This document shows, one piece after another, positions 1-5,448 of a DNA stretch of 29,944 bases; position 1 is the first letter of the stretch; the number at the start of each line of letters is the position of its first letter. Below the pieces are notes generated by a model. That model had not been told where the DNA came from, ran no database searches, and saw only the letters and a list, made by a program, of their open reading frames with translations. A program made the translations under genes and the position numbers. Origin of the DNA: a virus; IMG/VR virus record IMGVR_UViG_3300034375_009946, positions 1-29,944 of that record. The stretch is one strand, 5' to 3'.

Positions 1-1119
1 ACCAATACCTATAGAATTATTATCAGTTTCACTTACATAAGCACTGTAAGAACTTCCTGGTGATCCTGTTGTCCAATCAATACTAAATCTAAAATCTCCT
101 GTTCCTGGGTCTGCAGCAGTTGTGGAACTATCGAAGTTGTATGTAATGCCATAAGCATCAATACCAGCATCACCTTGTGTACCTTGAACACCCTGAATAC
201 CTTGGATTCCTTGAATACCTTGGATACCCTGAATACCTTGGATACCCTGAATACCTTGAATGCCCTGGATTCCTTGAGCACCATCTGTTCCTTGAGCCCC
301 ATCTGCTCCTTGAGTTCCAGTAGTTCCCTGAATACCTTGAATGCCCTGGATTCCTTGAGTTCCAGTAGTTCCCTGAATACCTTGTGGACCGGCAGATTCA
401 AATGCAGTGATAGTTAAAACATCACCAACGGCCGCCCCAGATGTCAATACAACACTTGTTCCATTAGTAGCAGTGAAATCATCTGGGTCTAAGTGGGAAC
501 CATTAAGGAAAACATCAAGATTTCCAGCAGAATATGCTAAGGTATTTGTATTATCATCTGCTCCACTAAAAGTTGTTTGATTCGCAGTTGCAGTATAAGT
601 AAATGAAGACCTAGTGAAACTTGAGCCTTGGACACCCTGAATACCTTGGATTCCTTGAGTGCCTGTTGTTCCTTGAATACCTTGAGAACCATCTGCGCCT
701 TGAGTTCCAGTAGTTCCCTGAATACCCTGGATTCCTTGAGTTCCAACTGTAGATGGGTCTACCCAATCAGTTCCTGTTGCTGTTGACTTGAGAATATAAC
801 CACTAGTTCCTGAATCATTATTGGAATCATAAAATGCGCCAGTAACTTTTAAATCACCATTAACATCTAGAGCTACCGATGGTTGTGTAGAACCAATACC
901 AATATTTCCTGCAGTAAAATATGCGTTATAACTATCAGTTCCTGTTCCTACCCTAAATGGGTTGATGACAATAACTGTTGTTCCAATACCTACATTTTTG
1001 GATGCGTAGAGATATCCGTCGTAAGTGTTGAGAGCTACTTCTCCTAGTGGCAGCTGCCCCGGGGTCGGAATTTTGCCATATACAGCCGACCGTTTTAGCT
1101 TGATTATTGGATCTGCCAT
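1..1119 (-). CDS. Collagen-like tail fibre protein, C-terminus beyond window edge
   Basis: Partial gene: 373 codons are present and the reading frame is still open at base 1. The ATG at 1119 follows an A-rich leader. Residues 1-45 (MADPIIKLKR..., then a Pro/Gly-Glu/Tyr-Leu-Tyr pattern) resemble the N-terminus of the 530-residue protein at 1423-3015, so this part probably attaches the fibre to the virion. Residues 72-95 (NIGIGSTQPSVALDVNGDL) are a motif common in phage fibres. Two Gly-X-Y blocks follow, at about 126-165 and 244-320; the second holds nine consecutive GIQ triplets. A beta module at about 170-241 (TTFS...LDVFLNGSHL...GDVLTI) lies between them. Collagen-like Gly-X-Y repeats in phage fibres are known to form triple-helical shafts, so a trimeric fibre or fibre-like appendage is inferred. 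The receptor-binding end, if present, is outside the window. Confidence 0.85.
   Translation of the reverse strand, partial: MADPIIKLKRSAVYGKIPTPGQLPLGEVALNTYDGYLYASKNVGIGTTVIVINPFRVGTGTDSYNAYFTAGNIGIGSTQPSVALDVNGDLKVTGAFYDSNNDSGTSGYILKSTATGTDWVDPSTVGTQGIQGIQGTTGTQGADGSQGIQGTTGTQGIQGIQGVQGSSFTRSSFTYTATANQTTFSGADDNTNTLAYSAGNLDVFLNGSHLDPDDFTATNGTSVVLTSGAAVGDVLTITAFESAGPQGIQGTTGTQGIQGIQGIQGTTGTQGADGAQGTDGAQGIQGIQGIQGIQGIQGIQGIQGIQGIQGVQGTQGDAGIDAYGITYNFDSSTTAADPGTGDFRFSIDWTTGSPGSSYSAYVSETDNNSIGIG
160..390 (-). repeat. Gly-X-Y (mainly GIQ) coding repeat, block 2
   Basis: This stretch encodes residues 244-320 of the fibre protein: GPQ, GIQ, GTT, GTQ, GAD and similar triplets, then nine successive GIQ triplets, GVQ and GTQ. 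The DNA repeats with a 9-base period but varies at synonymous positions (GGT/GGA/GGC, ATT/ATC, CAA/CAG). The 18-base unit ATTCAGGGTATCCAAGGT occurs twice in a row, which suggests recent local duplication on top of older, diverged copies. Confidence 0.9.
625..744 (-). repeat. Gly-X-Y coding repeat, block 1
   Basis: Encodes residues 126-165 of the fibre protein as Gly-X-Y triplets (GTQ, GIQ, GTT, GAD, GSQ, GVQ). It uses the same triplet vocabulary as the longer block at 160-390, and both contain the sub-unit GIQGTTGTQ. The two blocks are separated by a non-collagenous beta module of about 75 residues. Confidence 0.85.
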
Positions 1120-1147
1120 CTTTTAAGCGTCTATGTAGTCATTTCTA

Positions 1148-1161
1148 CCAGTATATACTGG
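1148..1161. other. Perfect 14-base palindrome in the fibre gene leader
   Basis: CCAGTATATACTGG is a perfect inverted repeat. It sits about ten bases downstream of the promoter octamer at 1171-1178 and about 29 bases before the fibre start codon. As RNA it could form a five-pair stem with an ATAT loop near the 5' end of the message. As DNA it could be a binding site for a dimeric protein. No T tract follows it on the minus strand, so it does not look like a terminator. Confidence 0.5.
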
Positions 1162-1170
1162 CATTTTTAA

Positions 1171-1178
1171 TATTTATG
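1171..1178 (-). promoter_or_regulatory. T4-late-type promoter octamer CATAAATA before the fibre gene
   Basis: CATAAATA on the minus strand differs from the T4 late promoter TATAAATA only at the first base. It overlaps the TAA stop codon (1174-1176) of the 66-residue gene and lies about 52 bases upstream of the fibre ATG. T4 late promoters consist essentially of this octamer, recognised by the phage sigma factor gp55. Confidence 0.6.
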
Positions 1179-1374
1179 CGAAATCTCCTGCGTCTTTAGT
1201 TGTTCTTTTTGTCTTTGGTAACTTTGTTTCTAGTTCTGCAATAGTTTTATTAAGACCTTCAATAGTTTGTCTATACTTTAATTCTCTTGCTTCTAAAGCA
1301 ATATTTTGATTAATAGCATCAAAATATTTGTTCTGATATATTGCAATCAAATTCTTATAATCCTGTTCATCCAT
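1174..1374 (-). CDS. Small coiled-coil protein of unknown function
   Basis: A 66-residue protein that I do not recognise as a named family. Residues 5-52 show a heptad-like pattern of Leu, Ile and Ala (NLIAIYQNKYFDAI... and IEGLNKTIAELETKL), suggesting a helical coiled coil. The end is basic (KTKRTTK) and then closes with DAGDFA, which resembles the C-terminal GSF tags of the genes just upstream. The ATG at 1374 directly follows the T tract of a terminator-like hairpin, and no Shine-Dalgarno sequence is present at normal distance. A role as a small virion or fibre-assembly factor is inferred from position only. Confidence 0.7.
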   Translation of the reverse strand: MDEQDYKNLIAIYQNKYFDAINQNIALEARELKYRQTIEGLNKTIAELETKLPKTKRTTKDAGDFA

Positions 1375-1401
1375 AAAAAAAGAGGGAAATTAACTCCCTC
1401 T
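1375..1401 (-). terminator. Rho-independent terminator between the 530-aa and 66-aa genes
   Basis: On the minus strand AGAGGGA (1401-1395), a seven-base loop and TCCCTCT (1387-1381) form a seven-pair stem followed by a T tract (seven T counting the last stem base). This is the classical intrinsic terminator form. It follows the TGA of the 530-residue gene by about 20 bases. The 5' arm abuts, and shares one base with, the promoter octamer at 1401-1408, and the T tract runs straight into the next start codon. Confidence 0.75.
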
Positions 1402-1408
1402 ATTTAGA
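1401..1408 (-). promoter_or_regulatory. T4-late-type promoter octamer TCTAAATA before the 66-aa gene
   Basis: TCTAAATA on the minus strand, 15 bases after the 530-residue gene's stop codon. With T4-like spacing, transcription would begin near 1394, just past the 5' arm of the terminator hairpin, so transcripts from here would lack that arm. Confidence 0.55.
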
Positions 1409-1422
1409 GTATGTTATATGGA

Positions 1423-3015
1423 TCAGAATGAACCGCCATCAATAGTTGCGTTTGTGATTACAATCGTGTTGCCATCACATCCAATTACTTCATCAGTTGT
1501 GCCACTGCAACCAGAGACATACAGAGAAGCAACTTCTAATGCACCACCAGTGTTATTGGTCAGAACTCCAGAAGATTCAGAAACATCTGCAGAAACAACA
1601 ACTCTTGAAGAGCTGTCATCCCAATAAACACCTGCTTTTTTAGCAGAACCGGAATAATAGTTGAACAGAACACCAATGTCCTTGTTTAGGTCAGATGATG
1701 GTGCAGAGCCATCAACCATACCAAGATCAAGAAGTTGGTCTTCAATAGTTGTTTGTGATGTATTAACCTGCGTTGTTGAACCATTAACATAAAGATTTCC
1801 GGCAACAGTCAAGTTCTGAGCAAGTTCAACAGCACCAGTGCTATCGGTAATTGTAATAGCGGCAGTGCCATCATTTGCCTTAACAGCAGATGCTTGAACG
1901 GTTGGAGTTGTTACTGAAGTTGTAACTGTAACAGCAGAAGGAAGACCAATTGTTACTGTTTGACCAGAAGCAGCTGTTTCAATTTCGTTTGCAGTACCTG
2001 CAATAGTTAGAGATTGTGAATCAAGATCTACAGCACCAGTTCCAGAATCTCCAGCAACATCAAGATCTTGAGCGGTTACTTGAGAATCAACATAAGATTT
2101 AATTGCCTTTGCTGATGCTAAGGTATCATCGGAAGCAGAAACAGTGGCGAGATCAGTGTCAACCGATGTAATTGCAGTTCCGCTACCAAATGTAGTATTG
2201 GTTATTGTTGCATTTGTAATCGTTGCGGTTGCTACTGTAGCTGCTGTAGCAACATTAATATTATCTAACTCAACAACACCAGCAATATCGTGCGTTGCTC
2301 CATTGACATCCAGAGAACTTGTTACTGTAAGAATGCCAGCAATAGTAACATCATCAGGTAGACCAACCGTTACAGTTCCATTTGATCTAGAGACATTAAC
2401 CTCGGCATCAGTTCCAGCAATCGTGAGAACAGCACCACTAGCACTATCAGCAAGAGTTACATTTCCAGACGAAACTGAAAAATCTCCATTATCAAATGAT
2501 GCAACACCCTTATTAGAGTCTGTTGCATCTTCTGCAGCAATAGTGATTGTATTATCACTTACTGTGGTGTCAATGGCTTCCCCGCCAGTAAAGGTTAATG
2601 TATCGGTTAAAAGGTTAACATTGTCATCAGAACCAGAATCAGCACCAACTGTTAAAGTAGCTACTGCATCAATGAATGATAGAGTTCCAGAACCATTTGT
2701 GGCAAGAACCTGATTATTACTACCATCTGTCCCTGGCATTGTATATGTCACAATACCCGCAAGACTATCAGGTGCTTTGAGGGTGATGAAAGAAGTACCG
2801 TTATCAGTGCCTTCTACTAAGTTAACTCCACTGCCAACTGTGGCAGAGTTAATTGACCAATATCTACCAGATCCAACAAATTGATTATTTGCTGTTGTAG
2901 AATCGATGCCGACATAAAGATCATAACTGTCGGTAGTAAAGCCTGGTTCACCTGCCCTCAGTCCAGGGAGATTGCTAAGGAGGCCTCTCTTAAACTGAAT
3001 TACGGGAGCCGCCAT
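1423..3015 (-). CDS. Fibre-like virion structural protein
   Basis: 530 residues. The N-terminus (MAAPVIQFKRG, then GLRAGEPGFTTDSYDLYVG at about 19-37) is the attachment motif seen in many phage fibre and fibre-like proteins, and resembles the N-terminus of the collagen-like fibre at 1-1119. The rest is low in charge and rich in Thr, Ser, Val, Ala and Asp, with many TITN, LTVAG and TIG beta-type segments, as expected for a repetitive beta-structured shaft. VNGSTTQVNTSQTTIEDQLL lies at about 408-427 and a YWDD segment at about 457-460. The protein ends in IDGGSF, a tag shared with the two small genes upstream. The start ATG has AAAGAAG directly before it. Its low complexity produces long shadow reading frames on the other strand, which are not genes. 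Confidence 0.85.
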   Translation of the reverse strand: MAAPVIQFKRGLLSNLPGLRAGEPGFTTDSYDLYVGIDSTTANNQFVGSGRYWSINSATVGSGVNLVEGTDNGTSFITLKAPDSLAGIVTYTMPGTDGSNNQVLATNGSGTLSFIDAVATLTVGADSGSDDNVNLLTDTLTFTGGEAIDTTVSDNTITIAAEDATDSNKGVASFDNGDFSVSSGNVTLADSASGAVLTIAGTDAEVNVSRSNGTVTVGLPDDVTIAGILTVTSSLDVNGATHDIAGVVELDNINVATAATVATATITNATITNTTFGSGTAITSVDTDLATVSASDDTLASAKAIKSYVDSQVTAQDLDVAGDSGTGAVDLDSQSLTIAGTANEIETAASGQTVTIGLPSAVTVTTSVTTPTVQASAVKANDGTAAITITDSTGAVELAQNLTVAGNLYVNGSTTQVNTSQTTIEDQLLDLGMVDGSAPSSDLNKDIGVLFNYYSGSAKKAGVYWDDSSSRVVVSADVSESSGVLTNNTGGALEVASLYVSGCSGTTDEVIGCDGNTIVITNATIDGGSF

Positions 3016-3041
3016 CTTCTTTAATTTACATTACTTTTTAC

Positions 3042-3049
3042 TATTTAGA
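3042..3049 (-). promoter_or_regulatory. T4-late-type promoter octamer TCTAAATA before the 530-aa gene
   Basis: TCTAAATA, followed on the minus strand by GTAAAAAG. It touches the TAG stop codon (3050-3052) of the 79-residue gene and lies about 27 bases before the ATG of the 530-residue gene. The trailing GTAAAAA also follows the octamers before the 3734-residue gene and gp8. Confidence 0.6.
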
Positions 3050-3289
3050 CTAAAAACTTCCTCCATCATATCTGAAGTTTGCACCTTCTCTTGGTTCAAC
3101 TTCGACTTCCAACTGGTCTACAAAAGAATCATCAATATCTCCGTCTTCAGCAGATACAGATAATGCAGTGTCAAATGGTATTAAATCGAATTTGTCACTG
3201 GTTGAATTGTATCTCATAACATAACGATTTTTTGCTGCTGTAAGTGGAGCAACATCCAAATCAACAAGATCTCTAAGTCTAGTTGCCAT
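3050..3289 (-). CDS. Small virion-associated protein with C-terminal GGSF tag (paralogue 2)
   Basis: 79 residues. Its ATG overlaps the TAA of the preceding gene by one base (TAATG), a form that favours translational coupling. Residues 22-58 align with the preceding 107-residue protein: Y-x-S-x-x-x-KF-x-L, an AL...SA segment, then DI-x-DSFV-x-QLE. Both close on a Gly-Ser-Phe tag (YDGGSF here). The acidic centre and short length do not suggest an enzyme. No named family is recognised. A tail, fibre or head accessory role is inferred from the neighbouring genes. Confidence 0.75.
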   Translation of the reverse strand: MATRLRDLVDLDVAPLTAAKNRYVMRYNSTSDKFDLIPFDTALSVSAEDGDIDDSFVDQLEVEVEPREGANFRYDGGSF

Positions 3290-3612
3290 TAGAAACTCCC
3301 TGCATCGATGTCTCCTGCTTGAACTCTACCAAAATCCAACTCGTCTTCCAACTGAGTTACAAATGAATCTTCAATATCTGCATCTGACGCTGATTGGAAT
3401 AATGCCTCATCTGGAGTTGATAATACAAATTTATTGGTGGCACTGTCATATGTAACTAATAAACCATCTTTTGTTAAATCTAATGTTCCAAAATTAGTAT
3501 CTCCCATTTCAGCAGCAGCTGATGGATTACGAACAGATCTAATTGACGGTTTGGTTATTCTTGATTTTTTTGTTATTGTATTTGAAGTTGTTACTTTTCT
3601 AACTACTGGCAT
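3289..3612 (-). CDS. Small virion-associated protein with C-terminal GSF tag (paralogue 1)
   Basis: 107 residues. A basic, Ser/Thr-rich N-terminus (residues 1-30, including KKSR and RSVRNP) precedes an acidic domain that is a paralogue of the next gene: YDSATNKFVLSTPDEAL at about 54-70, then DADIEDSFVTQLEDEL, ending IDAGSF. It starts two bases after the stop of the 112-residue gene and ends in the coupled TAATG junction, so the three genes are probably one operon. The basic tail and acidic body could suit binding to another virion part. Function unknown. Confidence 0.75.
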   Translation of the reverse strand: MPVVRKVTTSNTITKKSRITKPSIRSVRNPSAAAEMGDTNFGTLDLTKDGLLVTYDSATNKFVLSTPDEALFQSASDADIEDSFVTQLEDELDFGRVQAGDIDAGSF

Positions 3613-3614
3613 GA

Positions 3615-3953
3615 TTATGTTGTAGTAATGCCTGCTTCTACCAAAGCCATCCCCTCTACCAATCTAGAAACTGCACCTGAAGGAGATTCTAAACGAACAT
3701 CATATTGATATCTTCCTGGAGTTAGTCCAACTGTAACTCCGCTTGTCATGGCAATTGATACTTCTCCAGTAGATCCTGTTATTGAAACTGAAAATGATGT
3801 GGATGATGTAGAACTAAAATGTTTTTTTATTCTAGCAGTTCCAGTATAACCAGCAAGGTTTGATGCAGAACCATCACTTTCGGTTGAAGTGAAAGTTTCT
3901 CTAAAATCCGCACCTTGAGGAATAACTATATTAATAACAGGATTTGCTGCCAT
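3615..3953 (-). CDS. Small beta-rich virion structural protein
   Basis: 112 residues. It begins with NIVIPQGADFRETFT (about 7-21) and has Gly-Tyr-Thr, STGEVSIAMT and GLTPGRYQYDVRLESPSG segments. This pattern of an opening pro-Gly strand followed by a YDV strand is typical of small immunoglobulin-like or fibre-associated phage proteins found beside tail genes. The start is supported by a good AAGGA sequence just upstream and by the promoter octamer at 3968-3975. It follows gp16, where T4 has gene 17 (large terminase), so accessory virion genes have been placed between the two terminase genes or gene 17 lies beyond the window. Exact role unknown. Confidence 0.7.
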   Translation of the reverse strand: MAANPVINIVIPQGADFRETFTSTESDGSASNLAGYTGTARIKKHFSSTSSTSFSVSITGSTGEVSIAMTSGVTVGLTPGRYQYDVRLESPSGAVSRLVEGMALVEAGITTT

Positions 3954-3966
3954 GATCCTTTTTTAA

Positions 3967-4404
3967 CTATTTAGTCTCGTCTTTATCTATATTGCTATTC
4001 TTCAAAAGTTTTGATAATTCTGCAGTAGAACCAACAAAGAGAGCATTGGTCACATTAGTTGGACCTTTAGTATGGGTTTCTTCTTCAACATCTTTAAGTT
4101 TCTTTTGCAACTCCATTAACTTATCCGTAGCATCAGCCACATTTTTGATTAATTGACCAGCAACCTCATATGCTCTAGGCATTTCACTCTCTTGTGCTAA
4201 CTCAAGAATTCCATTAATTGCTTCTTGTCCCTTTTCAATAATGGAATATAAATTACCTCTCGTATATTCATAATCTTTTTTTATATCTTCCACAGAAGAA
4301 GTAGAAAGATTCTTTGGTTCTTCTTTTACTGGATCCGTAGAAACGATGTCTGCAGCAACATCAAAAGTTTCATTGAGTTCATCAAAATTTTTTGTCATTT
4401 TCAT
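3967..4404 (-). CDS. gp16: Small terminase subunit gp16
   Basis: 145 residues; T4 gp16 is about 164. The central helical region matches the T4 protein in pattern: D-I-K-K-D-Y-x-x-x-R-x-N (about 40-51), then MPRAYEVAGQLIKNVADAT (about 75-93, against SPRHMEVFATLMGQMTTT in T4), KLMELQKKLKDV (95-106), and FVGSTAELSKLL near the end (T4: FMGSPTELMDEI). The small terminase forms rings that recognise concatemeric DNA and stimulate the gp17 motor nuclease during head filling. The acidic first 38 residues are variable. It starts seven bases after gp15, in the T4 order 13-14-15-16. A second ATG two codons downstream is also possible as the start. Confidence 0.9.
   Translation of the reverse strand: MKMTKNFDELNETFDVAADIVSTDPVKEEPKNLSTSSVEDIKKDYEYTRGNLYSIIEKGQEAINGILELAQESEMPRAYEVAGQLIKNVADATDKLMELQKKLKDVEEETHTKGPTNVTNALFVGSTAELSKLLKNSNIDKDETK
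3968..3975 (-). promoter_or_regulatory. T4-late-type promoter octamer ACTAAATA before the 112-aa gene
   Basis: ACTAAATA overlaps the TAG stop codon of gp16 (3967-3969). It is followed by GTTAAAAAAGGATC and then the ATG of the 112-residue gene, so the leader is only about 15 bases and includes the ribosome binding site AAGGA. Confidence 0.55.
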
Positions 4405-4411
4405 TTCTCTA

Positions 4412-5413
4412 TCAATAACTTACACTGAAACCAAAATCGTCTCCATCTTGAATGAGTGCATCGTCCGCATTTGTAATGGACTTAATCGCTTCCCCTTTAA
4501 CATGTTTGGTTGGAGTTGTCTTATCTTGCCCTCTTTTAACCTTGATACTATCAGTGAGAACATCAAGCACATACAATTCCTCACCATCCAGTTCAATATA
4601 TGTATTTTCTGTAATTGTGGAAGGATCTGCAACCTTGAATAAAACATCACCAACTTCAATGTCTTGATCAAGAGTTGTGAGAACTGTGCCTGTATAATTT
4701 TTAATTGCTCTTGGCTCAACAGCATATGTGAGATCTCTTTGTGGAGTTCCTGTTCCAGTAGATCCAGCAACATACCCAATAGACACCTTTTTGACAATAT
4801 CGGAACTTGCAGAAGCAACAGGGCCAAACAAATAAGTCTTTGCACTAAATCTTAAAGTGTAGACAAGTGCTCTCCGTGTAGAAAAATCTCCCTCATAATC
4901 ATCGTCCATACTAATGCTTTCAAGAGTAACGGGAATATCTCTTTTTTCGCCAATAGATTCTACCAAATTGACCGACATCGTATATGCGGGTTGAAAATAT
5001 GGTAAAATTTGCTCAATGATTTGAAGCATATCATCATTTAACTTGGTCATAATAGCCAATTCAAACTCCATATTATATGGAACTGGCATATATGCAGTTT
5101 GAATTGAAGTCTTATCAGATGTAAGTGCTTTTTTAAACTTTTGAGTTTGCGTTACTTTTCTCGACGGGTCATATGTAAGACCAATAAACTCAAAGGACAT
5201 TCTTGGTAAAGAAAGAGAAACTGATTTATTCAGTTCTGGTTGTTGAGTAATTCTTGCCAAGAATTTTTGCGTAGGGCCATATGCCAAAGGAACTCTAAAC
5301 TGGTTATTTACATTTCCAGAAGAATCTTCCTGTTTAATTTCTATATCATTAAACAGAGAACCGAATGATATAATGGTTCTTCTAAAAATTTCGTTATAAA
5401 AATATTCAAACAT
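4412..5413 (-). CDS. gp15: Tail terminator / sheath stabiliser gp15 with extra C-terminal module
   Basis: 333 residues; T4 gp15 is about 272. Residues 1-200 match T4 gp15 closely in pattern: MFEYFYNEIFRR at the start (T4 MFGYFYNSSFRR), a run of NDIEIK, FRVPLAYG at 39-46, and DDMLQIIEQILPYFQP at 127-142 (T4 DDMFQIVEQILPYFQP). gp15 forms a hexameric ring that caps the tail tube and contracted sheath and joins the tail to the neck. Residues about 245-312 have no counterpart in T4 gp15: ELDGEELYVLDV then KVKRG and an H-x-x-G-E, a module also found in gp7, the 2504-residue and the 3734-residue proteins. The gene is preceded by a CATAAATA octamer and followed after seven bases by gp16. Confidence 0.92.
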   Translation of the reverse strand: MFEYFYNEIFRRTIISFGSLFNDIEIKQEDSSGNVNNQFRVPLAYGPTQKFLARITQQPELNKSVSLSLPRMSFEFIGLTYDPSRKVTQTQKFKKALTSDKTSIQTAYMPVPYNMEFELAIMTKLNDDMLQIIEQILPYFQPAYTMSVNLVESIGEKRDIPVTLESISMDDDYEGDFSTRRALVYTLRFSAKTYLFGPVASASSDIVKKVSIGYVAGSTGTGTPQRDLTYAVEPRAIKNYTGTVLTTLDQDIEVGDVLFKVADPSTITENTYIELDGEELYVLDVLTDSIKVKRGQDKTTPTKHVKGEAIKSITNADDALIQDGDDFGFSVSY

Positions 5414-5437
5414 TGGATCGGTTCTTTGTTTAACTAT

Positions 5438-5445
5438 TATTTATG
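5438..5445 (-). promoter_or_regulatory. T4-late-type promoter octamer CATAAATA before gp15
   Basis: CATAAATA lies three bases after the TGA of gp14 and about 24 bases before the gp15 ATG. One base differs from TATAAATA. It would drive a gp15-gp16 unit. Confidence 0.6.
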
Positions 5446-5448
5446 GGC

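Noticed and set aside
160-390. CRISPR-like or satellite array
   Set aside because: The repeats are contiguous, have no spacers, and are explained by a collagen-like coding sequence.
33-746. Alternative frames over the Gly-X-Y repeat (Leu/Lys/Val-rich or Leu/Asn/Thr-rich)
   Set aside because: The 9-base repeat keeps all frames open, but only the frame starting at 1119 gives a recognisable fibre N-terminus and Gly-X-Y triplets.
1148-1161. Terminator on the minus strand
   Set aside because: Only a five-pair AT-centred stem and no T tract follows in the direction of transcription.
2144-2713. Plus-strand open frame of 189 codons
   Set aside because: It lies fully inside the 530-aa fibre-like gene. 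The Thr/Val/Ala-rich coding sequence has few stop codons on the opposite strand, and the frame's protein is a low-complexity shadow without a ribosome site.
4420-4845. Minus-strand open frame of 141 codons inside gp15
   Set aside because: It is out of frame within gp15, whose own frame shows clear family motifs over the same stretch at its start and a coherent module here. The alternate product is Leu/Gln-rich without features.
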